From positions 620,001-684,000 of the forward strand of contig JAZARR010000048.1 in the NCBI GenBank assembly GCA_037389465.1: a stretch of 64,000 nt of DNA. Reading direction: 5' to 3'. The stretch's first letter is position 1, and the number at the start of each line of letters is the position of its first letter. Position numbers and translations under genes: made by a program. The notes below the pieces were generated by a model. That model did not search any database. It was not told the origin of the DNA and saw only the letters and a list, made by a program, of their open reading frames with translations. The DNA is from Baylisascaris procyonis. Its lineage: Eukaryota; Nematoda; Chromadorea; Rhabditida; Ascarididae. This document shows, piece after piece, positions 50,667 to 62,850 of this stretch.

Positions 50667-53600
50667 CAAAAAATAAAACAAAAAATAGTGTTCTACCCTA
50701 ATGAGGTCACAAGTTGTAGATGAGCATCGAGAAGTTTGTGTAAATAAGACGACACGCTCTGCAATGTTTGGTTAGTTCATCAGCTGCATGTGTCTGTAGT
50801 GCTTTTTCTTCAGTAGTATTCCAACGGAAAGATTCTGTATCTCTGTATTGGCTATAGCTGTACAACGAATGTTTTGTGCTCATGTGAGCAACTTATTCCA
50901 GTGTAGCAATGAGCCTCTACGATCTAATCTTTAAAATGATGACGCACTTACCCTCTCCACGTTTTTGCCATCGACGTCAATTATGTAAATATCAAAGTTA
51001 TGACAGCCAGCAGTCGCTTCAAAGTTAGACGAAAAAATAACACGCTTGTCTCCCTTCAGGAAGATTGGCGTATAATTGATGCCACCGAGTTTTGTAAGTT
51101 GACGATTTCCAGTACCATCCGCATTCATTATGAATAGTTCCATTGCTAGCGGTGATACTGTGTGGTCCCTTCAAAGCATGACTTACAGTATTAATTGCAT
51201 ATGCTTAGCAGCAAGGGATAAAAGTATACTACATTTGCATCTTGTTCATTGCGAAAAATATATATAGTAAAAAATACTGCTCAGGATGAAACTGCTATAG
51301 CGATTACTTTCATCGGTTTTGGTCGTTGAATTTTGTCAGTGCTGAATCTCGAGAGCGACACAATATTCAGTTTCATTTGACTTATTTCTTCATCTCTTCA
51401 CCTCTATCATTCCATGACCGAGCAGAAAAAAAACAGAGGAAATGATTATTTTGCACTGCAATATGCGACAGAAAACCGGAATGAGCGATGAGAACGGAAG
51501 TGCGACGGATAGCAAAATATCGAGAACGGAAAGGGGTAAATATGTGAATATTTATATTTTCCGGAATCCGAACTCTCTTTCTCTTTCCCTTCTTTCCCGG
51601 TGTTCAATAATGGCAAACACTTCAATACTGGCACTCTCATTCGCCCTTGCATCGTTTTTTTTTTTGCGGGAAAAAATGGATTTTGCGATACCCGCTACGC
51701 TTAATGTAAGTGAACGCATAAATGCTTGCAGATAATTGAGCGCCTCCATAAGTTTGCAGGTGATTGTCGGTAGGATCTGGGTTGTCATTCCGCTTCCGCC
51801 ACCTACTACCACAACAGGACAATCACAAAGTGTTCACGGTTGAGAACTGTCTATTACTCGTTTATTTCACGTGGGCTGTTGCCCATAGTTGAGGGTGCAA
51901 TTTGCATATTGAAGCCGAAGAAAGCAAAGAAGAGTAAAGTGTAAAAGAACGAAAGTTGAAACTCCCATGATTTTGTGTAATTTGTTGCTAATCAGGCCAT
52001 AGTAAACTAAAAACATTAGACATATTTCATATGGTGTTCGGAGAGGTTTTTTTACTAAGCGATTTGACGCGTAAATGCCGACTGGAAACAGGGAAGCGCA
52101 GAAAGGCGCATGGATATAGAGCTATGGGCTGCTTTTTATCGCCGACCTGCTTTTTAATTTGAGAGCTTCACCTGTTGATATTTCACTGAAGCTGTCGTCA
52201 GGCCCTGCAATAAGTGTGACTCCTACACTATAAAATCTATCGACACGTCAACCGTCGGGTTTCAGATGCTCTTTCCACCATTCTGTGCCTCGAATCAGTT
52301 CCACTCACTTTAAGTTATCTCGAATGGAAAATCACGCTTAAAGCAGTGGGGCAGTCACTGTGAGCATATGATCCGAGAAAGAAACAACAAAAATATGCTA
52401 CACATAGAGATAGAGAGGCACAGCTCATGATATAAGGAATACCGATGTATTGCCGTGGAAGGGTTTATTTCATATGCACGAGAACTTCTAAATAATTGGC
52501 ACAATGTTCAAGGGTTGGGATGCGACATGAGACGGGTGACTACACATTGCACGTTAGATAAAAAGGTGACCTGGAGTGGTTAGATACGCAGCAATTAGAT
52601 TTGCATATTGGATTTGACTTGAGGATAACGTCGAAAGAGGACAATATTGCTATTATACCAATGTGAAACTTCCCCTTCTGTATCGCCACATGGCTGCTTC
52701 GATGCACTTCGCGTATTGTATATGCCATTTTTATCCTCATATTTATTCCATATTTATCCTGCTCAGCTCATCTGTTGATGTTACATATCACCCCAATCTT
52801 TGGTTTGTTACGGACCCCATTTGATTAAAACAATTTGTAATGGTTGAAATGAGGTAATTTTTTTATTATAGCCCTCGTTCACTTTCACTTGCAATAAAGA
52901 CGTATGCATAGGGCGATCTAGGCAGCTTAGATGCCGCATACTTTATCTCATTTTATTGGTTGTCTAAAAAAGTATTATCACTGCATCTTGGCAACCTAGG
53001 ATCTATATCACTATGAATATCCTATTACGGGTACACCTACATTATAATATCAGCAGCTAAAAAGAGCCACTCGAACATTATCGTTTTTAGAAGACTGGCG
53101 AAAAAATTTGGAGACTGTGATTGAAGAAGAGAACGTGCTATCATTACAGCGAAAAAAAAAAATGTTTTCATCTTCCTGTTCGAACTATGCAACTCTTTAT
53201 GCATGCATGACCTGTTTTGAGCACACATTGAATGCCAGATAAATTATTATAACGTCGGTTAGAGTTGGCTAGATGCGCTGATTTCATTGAAGGATCAAAC
53301 GGGATTTCCTCAATTCTATATAGTATTGAGCCCTTCGATACGTACAAATCATACCCCAGCAGGTTTTTATACTCGTGAATTTCTTCAAGCGTCTTCGGTC
53401 GAGATGCACGATAGACAATTTGGGTTCCATCGTGACTGAATGTTGCAGATCCTTCATAGCCGAGTTCATCAGTGAGCTGAAAAAGGCAACTTGCTTTCAC
53501 TGTTAATCTTTTGAAGGTTACAAGGGAAACTTTATGTCAAAATATACTAACAGCTATTCAATCATTTCATTAAAGACTGCATTGACATCACTGAAAGTGA

Positions 53601-56600
53601 GCGAGTGTGACGTTTATGAAAGAAGAAATTTCGCTCTCTTATGAGGTTATCCCCTCAATTTCATGCTATTTTGCTAATATCAAAGCCCATTCCTAACTAT
53701 TCTCATTATAGTATTTGATATTATGATGCGCCAGTATCTATGTATTATATATTGTGACGATACTTTTAAGCATTAACCAGAAATGCGCCTCGGTAAGCTC
53801 CTTCATAAACCTAGAAGATACCAAAAGACTGGGTGTGCATTGTCGCCAATGATGTCGCTGAGAGAAATAAAATGACGCTTTTTTGACTTAAATTGCATTC
53901 TGAATTGCTGACGTGGAACCGTCACAAAATATTGGAGGAAACGATTTTATGTCTGAAAGAAACTGATTTTGCAAATTATGGGCAAATGATTCATTGTCGA
54001 CAGGACGTGATTATGATGTGTTTGCATTAAGATGTGAATCATTTGAAAGCAAAGGAGAATCAGATGGATGCGAATAGATGCAATGCCAAAATCATTTTCT
54101 AACATTCTATAATATGAAATTTATTTATTCACTGAACCACAAAATCGGCAACTTTGGTGTTAAATTATAGTAAATATGCTTACTATTATGTTACTATTGA
54201 TCTCAGAACTATAGTTTTGCTGAAACGACTCAGGTATCTTATACTGTACTATTGAAAGATTCCGAAAGACGACTTCCACAATCACCACCTCACGATCAGG
54301 TTGGCATGAGCTTCGTAGAAAGATGCAGGCTGAAACAATCACACAGTCACTGCATTCAATGCTCTACTAGGGATTGTTTGTTTTACTGAGCTCTTATGAA
54401 AAGGGCTGATGGGTATGACAAAGCTGAATGTTGGAGCATCCCTTCAGTATTCTGCCTTCTGCTGCTCTATGAGCCGAATTTCCACCAACATATATTCAAA
54501 GCGTGATCACCTAACTATACTATCAGTATGGACTTCGAAAAAGGTATCAAGAAATGCAATATACTTCATTCAAACATATTTTTGCGGCTCAGTGTCAGAG
54601 AGCACTACCTCCAAAGGGTTATTTCATATGAAGGAATGCCATATTCACATAAAGAATTCATATGGGAACTAAACTTACTGGCAAGTGTTTTTAAAAAAGA
54701 TTTAATTTTAAACCTGCTTTGCATTCGTTCCGTCTACATTCATAATCCAGAGGTCGGGATCTCCGCCGCGCATTGATGTGAATACGATTTTGCTTCCGTC
54801 TGGTGACACGTCAACCTCAGCATCGTAGCCATCAGTTGTAGTTAATTTTTTGACTGCGTTGCCGAATTCGTTTACCTGAATGTGTCTGTAAAGCCACATA
54901 TCTCACCACCGAGTTTGTTGTAACTTCGTGATGGTTCACATTCCTCAATCCTTTCAAATATGGTACCGATAGCGTCAAATTCATGGAAAGACACGGAATT
55001 TTAAAAAAATATCCAAAATGGGAGATTATTCGTTTGAAATTTTGCACAATGTGTCCGTTTTATATTCATTTCCTTGATTTACGACTTGCCACATGTATTT
55101 TTGTCAGCACTATAAGTTGCGGTTCATGTTCCACTCTGCTGCTGTAAAATATCTTCATGTTGCAAGAACAAATTTCATCTTGTATTGCATTCGAGTTTGC
55201 TAGGTTAACGCAGCAAAATGATAAGTCTCTAGTAAGCTGTATTGAGAGACGATGTCTTTTCGAATCATCGCTCTTTTCGCAGCTTATCTCACATTAAGGG
55301 TTGTTTTATGCCCACAATTTCAAAGTAGTTTTCAGATAGAGAAAAGGGAAGTCATGATGATAGTCAACTTGGTATCCGGCAAAATTTAGAGTAGGTAAAA
55401 TAAATAGAATGTTACTGAGAAATAGTTTACCTGGAAAATGTCGAAATCAGGGAATAAATCCCACTTGAGACCCTTTCGACCTGAAAAGAATTTCAGTCTC
55501 AGCAAATTTCGAGATGCAATTTTCAATTATGAACATACAATTTTTTACTTTACCTCATCGTCGTATTTCGAACAAAGCGTACCTGGGAGTTGATTATAAC
55601 TCACGATACCCGTAACTTTGTCTATCAAAAATCACCTTAGGTTGGATCAGATTGAATAAAGGAAGCAACGTTTTGACGACATATAGTTGGTTTTATTAGT
55701 GAGTGCTGGCCACTTGGCCACAGGCCCAGTAATGATCAGCTTTAACTAGGCAACGTGATCTGGTTATCCACTCATCTCATGCTCATAGACGCATGCCACG
55801 ACTTTCAGCACAGCAACACTTTTGTTCAGACGAATGCCCGTTTGTTGAGAAGAGGAGCAAAACTTCTAGATAATTGAGAATGCCATCAATGAGAAACTAA
55901 TTCCTGTGATCAGTTGAAAACATTGCTCGGTCATCCAACGAATAAATTTTCACTTTTGTTATGGCATTTCGAGAAAAACTGGAAAATATTAGAGTTGTGA
56001 AAAGCATGAAAGGTTTTAGTGAGAGGACTGAGGATGCAGTTAAAGGAAGAAGGGATTGATGGAGCATGATACTAATGAACAGCACTAGCTTAACAAATCG
56101 TTGTAATATTACATCTGGCTCAGCTGGTCAGGATGCCTTTAGGGAAAGAGATTGCATACTAATATAGTGTGCTCCTTGTAATGTACTAAAGTTTGTAGGC
56201 AAGATCGTGCTTCTGTTCAACGATGCTCGCAAAGACAGTTCCACACTTCTTGGTTTCATCATTGTCTCCAACCATCCCCCGAACTTCGCATAATGGCCCC
56301 CGTGTATTCCTTAGTGACTTTGTTGCATCTACGGCGTTCGTTGTCGCGAAGATTCGCGAGTGAGTTAGTGGGCTGCTGCACACAGTAAATCAAACTGTGT
56401 ATCAACGCAATAACTCAAAGAACGATCTAAGTTGATCTCTGGCTGTAGCGACTATATCGTCTTCTAATGCGGCGTTGCGGTCGTGTGTAAGCGCGTGTCT
56501 TCTAATGCGTCGTGTAGAAGCGTGTAAGTGTAGCGGCTTTGCTTTAATTGTCAGCACTTTTTTCTTTATTGTTTTTTTTCTGAATTTAAACTTGATTCTC

Positions 56601-59600
56601 ATGGTTACTTGTTGATTGCCTCAAAGTTCTGCGATCTCGTCAGTAGTTTGTGACGTTTTTTGCATTCTCCTCGTCATTGGTTTGTACCTTTTCGTTAGCT
56701 CATCACCAGAATCATCGCATTTGACTCAGATCATGTTTTATGATGGTTTTGTATTCGTCTTTCGAGTATATCGCGTTTTCACGTCGTTTCCGAAGTACGT
56801 TAATGGTTTAATTACCCAAGTTTGAGGTGTCGGGCGAATCGCCAAGCAGAAAGGTGTCCCCCGAACCGTGTGAACAAACTTGGGACAGACCAACCAGGAG
56901 GTTGGTGTAGCCAAGCGCAAAAAGAAGAAAAAGGGCGCAAGCGGACGAGCCCTCATCAAAACAGGCCGGTTTCTTTGTTCAAAGCAATTATAGTTCATTC
57001 ACTGTTGAAGCTGTCGAGTACCCACAAGCCCGAAGAATCAACCCCCAGCGCGGGAGAAAACAAATTGCGGTGAACGGAATCAACCGCACGAGTTAGGCAC
57101 TGATACCTTGATAACCTGATAACTGGGTGTCGGCACGAAAGCAATCGCCCGACACCTCGTTTCTCTTGTGCTTATATTACGCTTCATTGTATCAGGCCGT
57201 GAGACAGTTAACAATAAGTGCCATACTCTAAAGATGTGTCCCGCTCATTCAGTATTATATCGCTCAATTCGCTCAACCTGCCCCAAGTCAAAGCTTTGGC
57301 CTTCGATTGTCGTTGTTTCGTTTATTGCTTTTATATTGCCGATTATTCTGACAGGCCTGCGCAGCTTGTTGGTTTTACTTCACGTGCATTGTGACCTTAA
57401 CTTTGTTGATCTCTTTTCTAATAAACCGTCGATCTCTTCTTTATCTTTTTCTGTCGTCTACATACGACCACCACCTTCGTTTTGTTCACGACATTCGTTG
57501 CTTTCATCCTTTATGCTCCAACTGTTATTTGGCGTCTCCAGGCCGGTGAGGAAATACCGCCATTATTTGCCTCGTGTTCAAAAAAGATAGCAGGAATAAG
57601 GTAGGCAACACTTCGGTAATTACTCTAGTCAGAAGCACTGCAAATATATATAATGTGACGTCAAAGAAACTGTTCTTTCCCACCTTCTTTTCTTGGGGTT
57701 ATTAATTGGTAATTCCACATATTACTAACTGCTAAGTTGTTGTATTGTTCTCAATATGCACTTCACGCCTCTAAACATGTTGATGTCTTCATATGGATTT
57801 TTCAAACAGATCTGTCAATGTTTGCTAAGCAGACCTCTTTACAAGCTGGCAAGCTACGGTTTCAAAGTCGTGTAACGCGCTGGATAATTGATTCTCACAG
57901 GAGTAGAGGTTAAGTGCTACTTGTGGTGCATCTGCACAACCGTCCTGTGACTTTGAGTGTTTTGCTCTTGGTTCATTGCGGTATCTAGTATCCGTAAATG
58001 ATTCAGTAAAGTTGTCAGCCGAAGGTGGGAAATGTTTACGGATGACGCCAAATTGTGCAAAATATATGAACCACTGGGAACATTTGCATTCTCGGATTCT
58101 ATAAATGCACTAAGCATGTAGTATAAATGTTGGCAGATGTCACTTGAAAGTGAAAAGTGTTGCGATATATGCATCAGCAATTATAACCCTCAGTGCCTGT
58201 AGATTTTTGCCACTTCCCAAACTTCGATCCTAGTTAGAGGACCGTGTATAAAAAAACCGCTCATGCTTCGCCTGGACATTTTTCTGTATGCATCCCTGCT
58301 CGATGGTTTTTTATTAAATAAATGATTTTTCCTTATTGATGGACCCATCTTCGGTAATTTAAGGATCAAAAATAAATGGTTCTTCAAAAATAGCAATTGC
58401 GCTTCAAAAAGTAGCAATTAAACAACTGACGGTCTTAGTCTGCTGTGTTTGCTGTTCTTTATCAGGCAGCAGTTGTGCCCTCATGTCATATACAACAACC
58501 AATGGAATGATATTAGGCGTTTTTTGTCGCTTAGACCGAAAAAATGTCACGAAAAATTTATCAAAATTGTTCGCATCCGACTGTCCTCCTACTCCGAGTC
58601 TACTACACGAAAAGACTTTATAAACTTCTTCCTCTCCGAAGAATTCGCTCAATTTTCCACTTGAGATTTTATCCCAGCTATTTGCAGAGAGAAAACATTA
58701 GGTAACAAAAGCGACCGGATAATATATAGAGGTGTTCGTTTACCGATCGAACTAGCTAGTTGTCTTAACCGAATATTGATTCATGCCGCCTAATGTTTCC
58801 ATAAGTGTCCACTGCTTATTAAATGTTGTGGAAGACGCCCACATACCGATTATTTTGTAAGTTTATTTTTCAAGACGCCCACGCATTCACCCACTGTTCT
58901 ACGTTTGCGCAGTGATCCGTGTCTTTTTCTGGTTTCTCTGCTTGCGCATTGCGAAATCCCTTCCTGTTGTGTTCCATTGTGGACGATCCCCTGAAGGAAT
59001 TGTTCATGCCAGTTCACAAAAAATCTGTGGCCCTTCGTGCATGTGCGCATCGGCTACTCCACTCAGCAGTGCAAGGACCAGGTGGGTGCAGAATCCCACC
59101 GTATTAGTATATTTTGTTCACAGCGATGTGGCAGACGGGGATTCGTTGGAAAAACAAAGGTTTCTTACACGTATGATCAATCTTTGTTTCATTTTTTTCT
59201 GCGTCCGTGAGACACAATCTCCTTGGGCAACCATGGAAAGTTGCCTTCTGATGCGTTGTTTCAACAGTGCTCGCGCAAATGATATGCTTATTATCGGGGC
59301 AAAACACCGCACGCTTTGCCATACCAATACCTGTAACAGATATCCCTATATTTATATTGCAAGGTGCAATAACGGAATCATATTCAAATCAGCAACCTCA
59401 AAATTTTGTTTGAAGTAGTGCAGCCTTCTTTAAGGACATCTTCTATGATGTAACGAATGAGCACGTATTTAGCGCCTGAGGCAACGATTCGTTCGTACCT
59501 GCATACTTATTAAAAAGCTCGGAAAGTAAGTATATGACCTAAATAAATCATTGACCATTCCAAAAATGGCTGCCTGCCTCCGTGCATTGCCAATTGTGGG

Positions 59601-62600
59601 TTGCACTCATATAAATAGTTTGAACAGCTTTACCTCATGTACATGACAAAGGTAGGGAAGTATGAGCAATAAATTTAATGCTATACAAATGTGCAGCAAA
59701 GAAGGGATAAAACCCACCGATATTAATGAGGGATTTTTTTGTGTCTATAGGGATCGATTTCTATATTTTAAAGTTGGAGAGGAAAATCGATTGGTTAAAT
59801 GAACGCACATGGCGAGTAAATTCATATCCAAGAAAAATAAAATCTCATTACTGAAAGTGTATGAAAATTACTCATTTGCAAAGATATAGAGAGATATAGT
59901 GCTCAGTGACGTCATCTTGCCAAAAAGATTATAGTTTTCTGCTGTACGTGTACTTATGCCAACTGCGATACAGTGTTGTACCATACCTCAGGCTGCAACC
60001 ACAGTAGACGTACGGCACAGTTTGATTTTCGAAGGCTGGCTCATGTACAGTATTGCACTAAAAAATACCAAAGCATCATAGCACTTTTCATCTTCATGCG
60101 CATCTAAAATTTACTTTTCTTCTTAATTCGGAACTATTGCCGTTATTGCATTTCTCTGGTTTCACATTTAATCGTTGGATATGGCTACGTCCCCATCAGT
60201 AAGCTTGCATGGAAATGAACTGGACGGCGTACGTTCGTAATATACGGCACCATTTTAATACAGCATAATATCTTAGATATGTATGGGCCAGCAATGCCCA
60301 GAGGTGCATATTTTGCCTTCTTTGCATAAAATGCAGAAATCATTTGGACAAGATATCTGTTTAGTGAAAGATCACGATTCGCTTGCCCTATTCTAACATG
60401 ATCTTATTTACTATATTTATATTGAAGCTCTACCTGAAGTTATTCTTCGTGCCGTCTGTTTATCGCCGGGAACGTCAGTACGCATTTTGTAAATCTAAAA
60501 TCAGTTTAAAATCAGTATGTTCTCAACTCTAATTTTTCTTGGTTCAATGCAAATTTTTAATAGGTGAAGAACGCGTTCTTCCTCTTCTCCCCTCTACCGT
60601 GCTTATAAATGTGGAATACCGCGGTGAATGCCACGACGGCAAAAGGACGGCGTCCCTATAGGAAACAAAAAATTACTCTCTCGCTCTACGTGGAAGCCAA
60701 ATTTTGTCCACTTAGGAAGAATTTCCTTCGCAAGACAGTAATTTACCCCTCTTTATTATTACCGATTGCCTTCAAAGTGAGTCGGTGGTCAACTTCAAAT
60801 ACCATAAGGCATGCCCTTGAACTATGAAATCCCTAATGAACACGAAGCTCGCTTCGGCTTCAACCAAATTTGCATTCTACTCCTTTGGCTTTCCTCTGTT
60901 CATAACTATTTCGAAAAGATAATAACCACGACACAATTGCTTGCCAATGCGTTTTGTTGTTCCAGGCACCCATTCTTCGAATTAATCAGGCACCCACTAA
61001 TTTTTGCACAGAAATATGTCACACCACGGAGCTGCCAAAACTGCTTGACGAACCTGAATTTATTGCTAGCTGTATAACAGCAGCAGTTAATTTTTAGTTT
61101 TGTGTTCATACTACCATCAAAATTTGCTCGCTGCAGGTAATATTTGGGTTCACTCTGTAACCCATTCTTTGATCACTATCACCCAAGATGCATTTCCTCA
61201 GTGCTTAATCACTATATACCGTTGCCATCGATGTGATCAAAAATACCCTGTTCAAGAATGGCATCTTCAAACTTTCACAACAACGGTTGCTTCTTTGCAA
61301 AATTAGGCGACGGATCTCGATAGACTTTCGATCTTAGGAGCCTCATCACAGCATTCTCTTCTTGGAGACTCCGATACCTTGCAATGAACATTCTCTAGCC
61401 AAGCCGGATCGCATTCGTTATGCTATCGTGCTTCTCCACATATATGTTTTATATTCTTATGGACCTTCACACATATTCTTATATTGTTAAGACTCACTCT
61501 GTGACTGCATTTCCAGTTTTGTGCTAGATTGAAAACAAAGCTACAAATGACTCAGAAGAAGTAACCTGTTCACAGCAGAGCCCGTATGCATCCAGCCCTG
61601 CGCCTTCAAAAGCCAACCATTTTCCATCGGGACTGTAAGCATTCAAACACGTCGAATATGATCACTATCAAACCTATGAAACTCTGCGCCTCTCAAAAGC
61701 CAACTACTTTCCGTCGAAATTCTAAGCATTCGAACTATATCTATCAAGACCAAGAGTTATCATCGAGGTGATATGCGGAGGACTAATTCCCACCTACCTG
61801 TGGAAAGCACAAAACAATTTCACTTTGCGCAAACGTAGCGTATGAGAATCGGGCAGGTGCTAAAGACGGAGACCATGTCATTGCACTTTTATACATCACA
61901 AGGGGCATCGTCCTTGTTGAATACATGAAGCGTTCAAGATCATGCAGCTTACTTTTGTGCGGAAGGTTACGTATGTGCAAAGATCATTTGCAACGAAGAG
62001 GGAAACAAATATCGCAAATGACGAAACTTGCGAAGATGGGGTAGTAGGAAAAATATTTTATGGCTCTATTATTCTAGAAATTTTCCCTCGCTTGGTATGG
62101 TCCGTCAATTTTGTGGATATTTCATTCATGGTCTTCATGCTATAGCGCCTTTCTTCTGTTGCAGTAAAAAACATGATATTAACTTTTTCCGTTAAACTCA
62201 TTCGCCCCAATGTTGAGAATTTCAACGCTTTCTGCTCTAAACTGTCGCAGGGCACGGAAGAAAACGATCATAATTGCCAAATAATAGGGAGGCAGAAAGT
62301 TATTCTTGAACTTGGCTAAACGGCCTACCGTCTAGCAGCTGGCTACTCGAGGACGTGACCTATTACCGCAAACGTTTGCCTATTAAAGCAGCGTTTATCC
62401 ACTTGGTCGATCCTGTGCTTGCCGCGCCATCTCACCGTCGAAAAAATCTTTGAAGCTGTACCTTCGAAAATAACGGTCATATTTGACGGATCACCACTAG
62501 TTTCCTTGTGCCCTGCTCCAAATTCACATGATTCACTTGTAAATTGTACAGTGAAATTGTTGGTCATTTGGAGCGACGTGGACTGAATAAATAAAGCCGA

Positions 62601-62831
62601 ATAGGTTGTGTTGCATGGAATTTTCCATTTCCTTTTGCGATGCAAAGATAGATTTGAAGAAGGCATTCGGTTCATAGGGATTGAATCTTACCTTAGCGAT
62701 GGTTCGAGGTTCTCGCCGCCCCATGTCATTTGCCGAACGTTTCTGAAGTGTTTTTCTTCCGGGAAAACAATATTGCCGCAAACATATTTCTGGAAGGTAA
62801 AGAGAAGACACACAATCACGAGTGCCTTCAT
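48122..62831 (-). CDS. secreted TolB-like (PD40/WD40-like) beta-propeller protein, 10 exons
   Basis: The predicted product is a secreted beta-propeller of about 407 aa; its biochemical role is unknown. Exons: 62831-62692 (signal peptide MKALVIVCLLFTFQKYVCG, then HFRNVRQMTWGGENLEP), 61632-61566 (PDGKWLAFEG, GLCCEQ), 60494-60434 (IYKMRTDVPGDK, RRITSG), 59330-59169 (MAKRAVFCPDNKHIICAST, HGCPRRLC), 55621-55554 (VTGIVSYNQLPGTLCSKYDD), 55480-55431 (KGLKWDLFPDFDIFQ), 54875-54714 (GYDAEVDVSPDGSKIVFTS, DLWIMNVDGTN), 53476-53355 (GYEGSATFSHDGTQIVYRAS), 51168-50952 (MELFIMNADGTG, KRVIFSSNFEA) and 48298-48122 (NIFIADWIDEV). The repeated SPDG..IVF.S and IMN.DGTN motifs mark PD40 blades, and the blade order follows bacterial TolB-like proteins. 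Eight of nine junctions agree in phase; exon 5 to 6 is off by one base. The ATG follows a TTTGCAG acceptor by 9 nt, suggesting SL trans-splicing. Confidence 0.88.
49286..49325. repeat. 20-bp perfect tandem duplication
   Basis: AGCGTGCACAAGGCAGAAAC occurs twice head to tail, in the last intron of the TolB-like gene. Confidence 0.9.
50147..50480. repeat. CA-rich imperfect microsatellite
   Basis: The plus strand is almost entirely C and A with sparse T, in CACACCACAC/CATACACACA-type words. It creates a spurious 185-codon ORF. It lies in the last intron of the TolB-like gene. Confidence 0.85.
50618..50665. repeat. (TA)24 microsatellite
   Basis: An uninterrupted TA dinucleotide run of 48 bp. Confidence 0.98.
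54876..54891 (-). other. two alternative 3' splice sites 10 nt apart (TolB-like exon 7)
   Basis: On the minus strand CTTTACAG (exon start 54885) and ACATTCAG (exon start 54875) lie 10 nt apart. The proximal one keeps the conserved frame after exon 6 read as DFDIFQ; the distal one fits exon 6 read in the other frame. Confidence 0.6.
56805..56826 (+). other. exact copy of the 22-nt SL1 spliced leader
   Basis: The sequence starts GGTTTAATTACCC and ends GTTTGAG, all 22 nt identical to the nematode SL1 leader, and is followed by GT as at an SL RNA donor. Ten of its bases (56815-56824) are perfectly complementary to 56875-56884, so the transcript would fold back on the leader. I see no Sm-binding site (a run like AATTTTTGG) within the next 110 nt and no 5S rRNA nearby, so this is not a standard SL1 RNA gene. 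It may be a retrocopy of a trans-spliced transcript, a divergent SL RNA or the head of a repeat. It lies antisense in intron 4 of the TolB-like gene. Confidence 0.85.
56824..57158. mobile_element. GC-rich segment with 14-bp inverted ends and internal hairpins
   Basis: GAGGTGTCGGGCGA at 56824-56837 recurs inverted at 57145-57158. The left arm overlaps the last three bases of the SL1 copy. Inside are a 7-bp hairpin ACCAACC/GGTTGGT with a 4-nt loop (56889-56906) and an end hairpin GGTGTCGG/CCGACACC (57126-57156). Base composition is clearly more G+C-rich than the flanks. A plus-strand frame of 83 codons is open to 57073 (QKEEKGRKRTSPHQNRP) with no known motif. It resembles a small non-autonomous element or a structured RNA gene. 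Confidence 0.5.
61682..61735 (-). pseudogene. decayed duplicate of TolB-like exon 2
   Basis: Read on the minus strand this stretch matches exon 2 and its acceptor region (minus strand of 61598-61649), including GAATGCTTA and AGTTGGCTTTTGA against GGTTGGCTTTTGA. In the frame of the functional exon (FDGK then stop, versus PDGKWLAFEG) the Trp codon has become TAG, and a small insertion follows. It lies about 85 bp upstream of the intact exon, in intron 1, as a tandem-duplication remnant. Confidence 0.75.
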
Positions 62832-62840
62832 TTATATTTC

Positions 62841-62850
62841 CTGCAAATAT
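62841..62850 (-). promoter_or_regulatory. probable trans-splice acceptor of the TolB-like gene
   Basis: ATATTTGCAG on the minus strand is followed by a 9-nt A-rich leader and then the ATG of the signal-peptide exon. Confidence 0.55.

Noticed and set aside
50144..50701. 185-codon plus-strand ORF rich in His/Thr/Pro
   Set aside because: It is a by-product of the CA-rich and (TA)n simple repeats.
56805..56920. A standard SL1 RNA gene
   Set aside because: After the leader, the conserved SL1 RNA body and an Sm-binding U-run are absent, and no 5S rRNA is near, so I annotate only the leader copy.
58912..59418. 168-codon plus-strand ORF
   Set aside because: It is the antisense shadow of TolB-like exon 4 (59169-59330) plus flanks, and its peptide resembles nothing.
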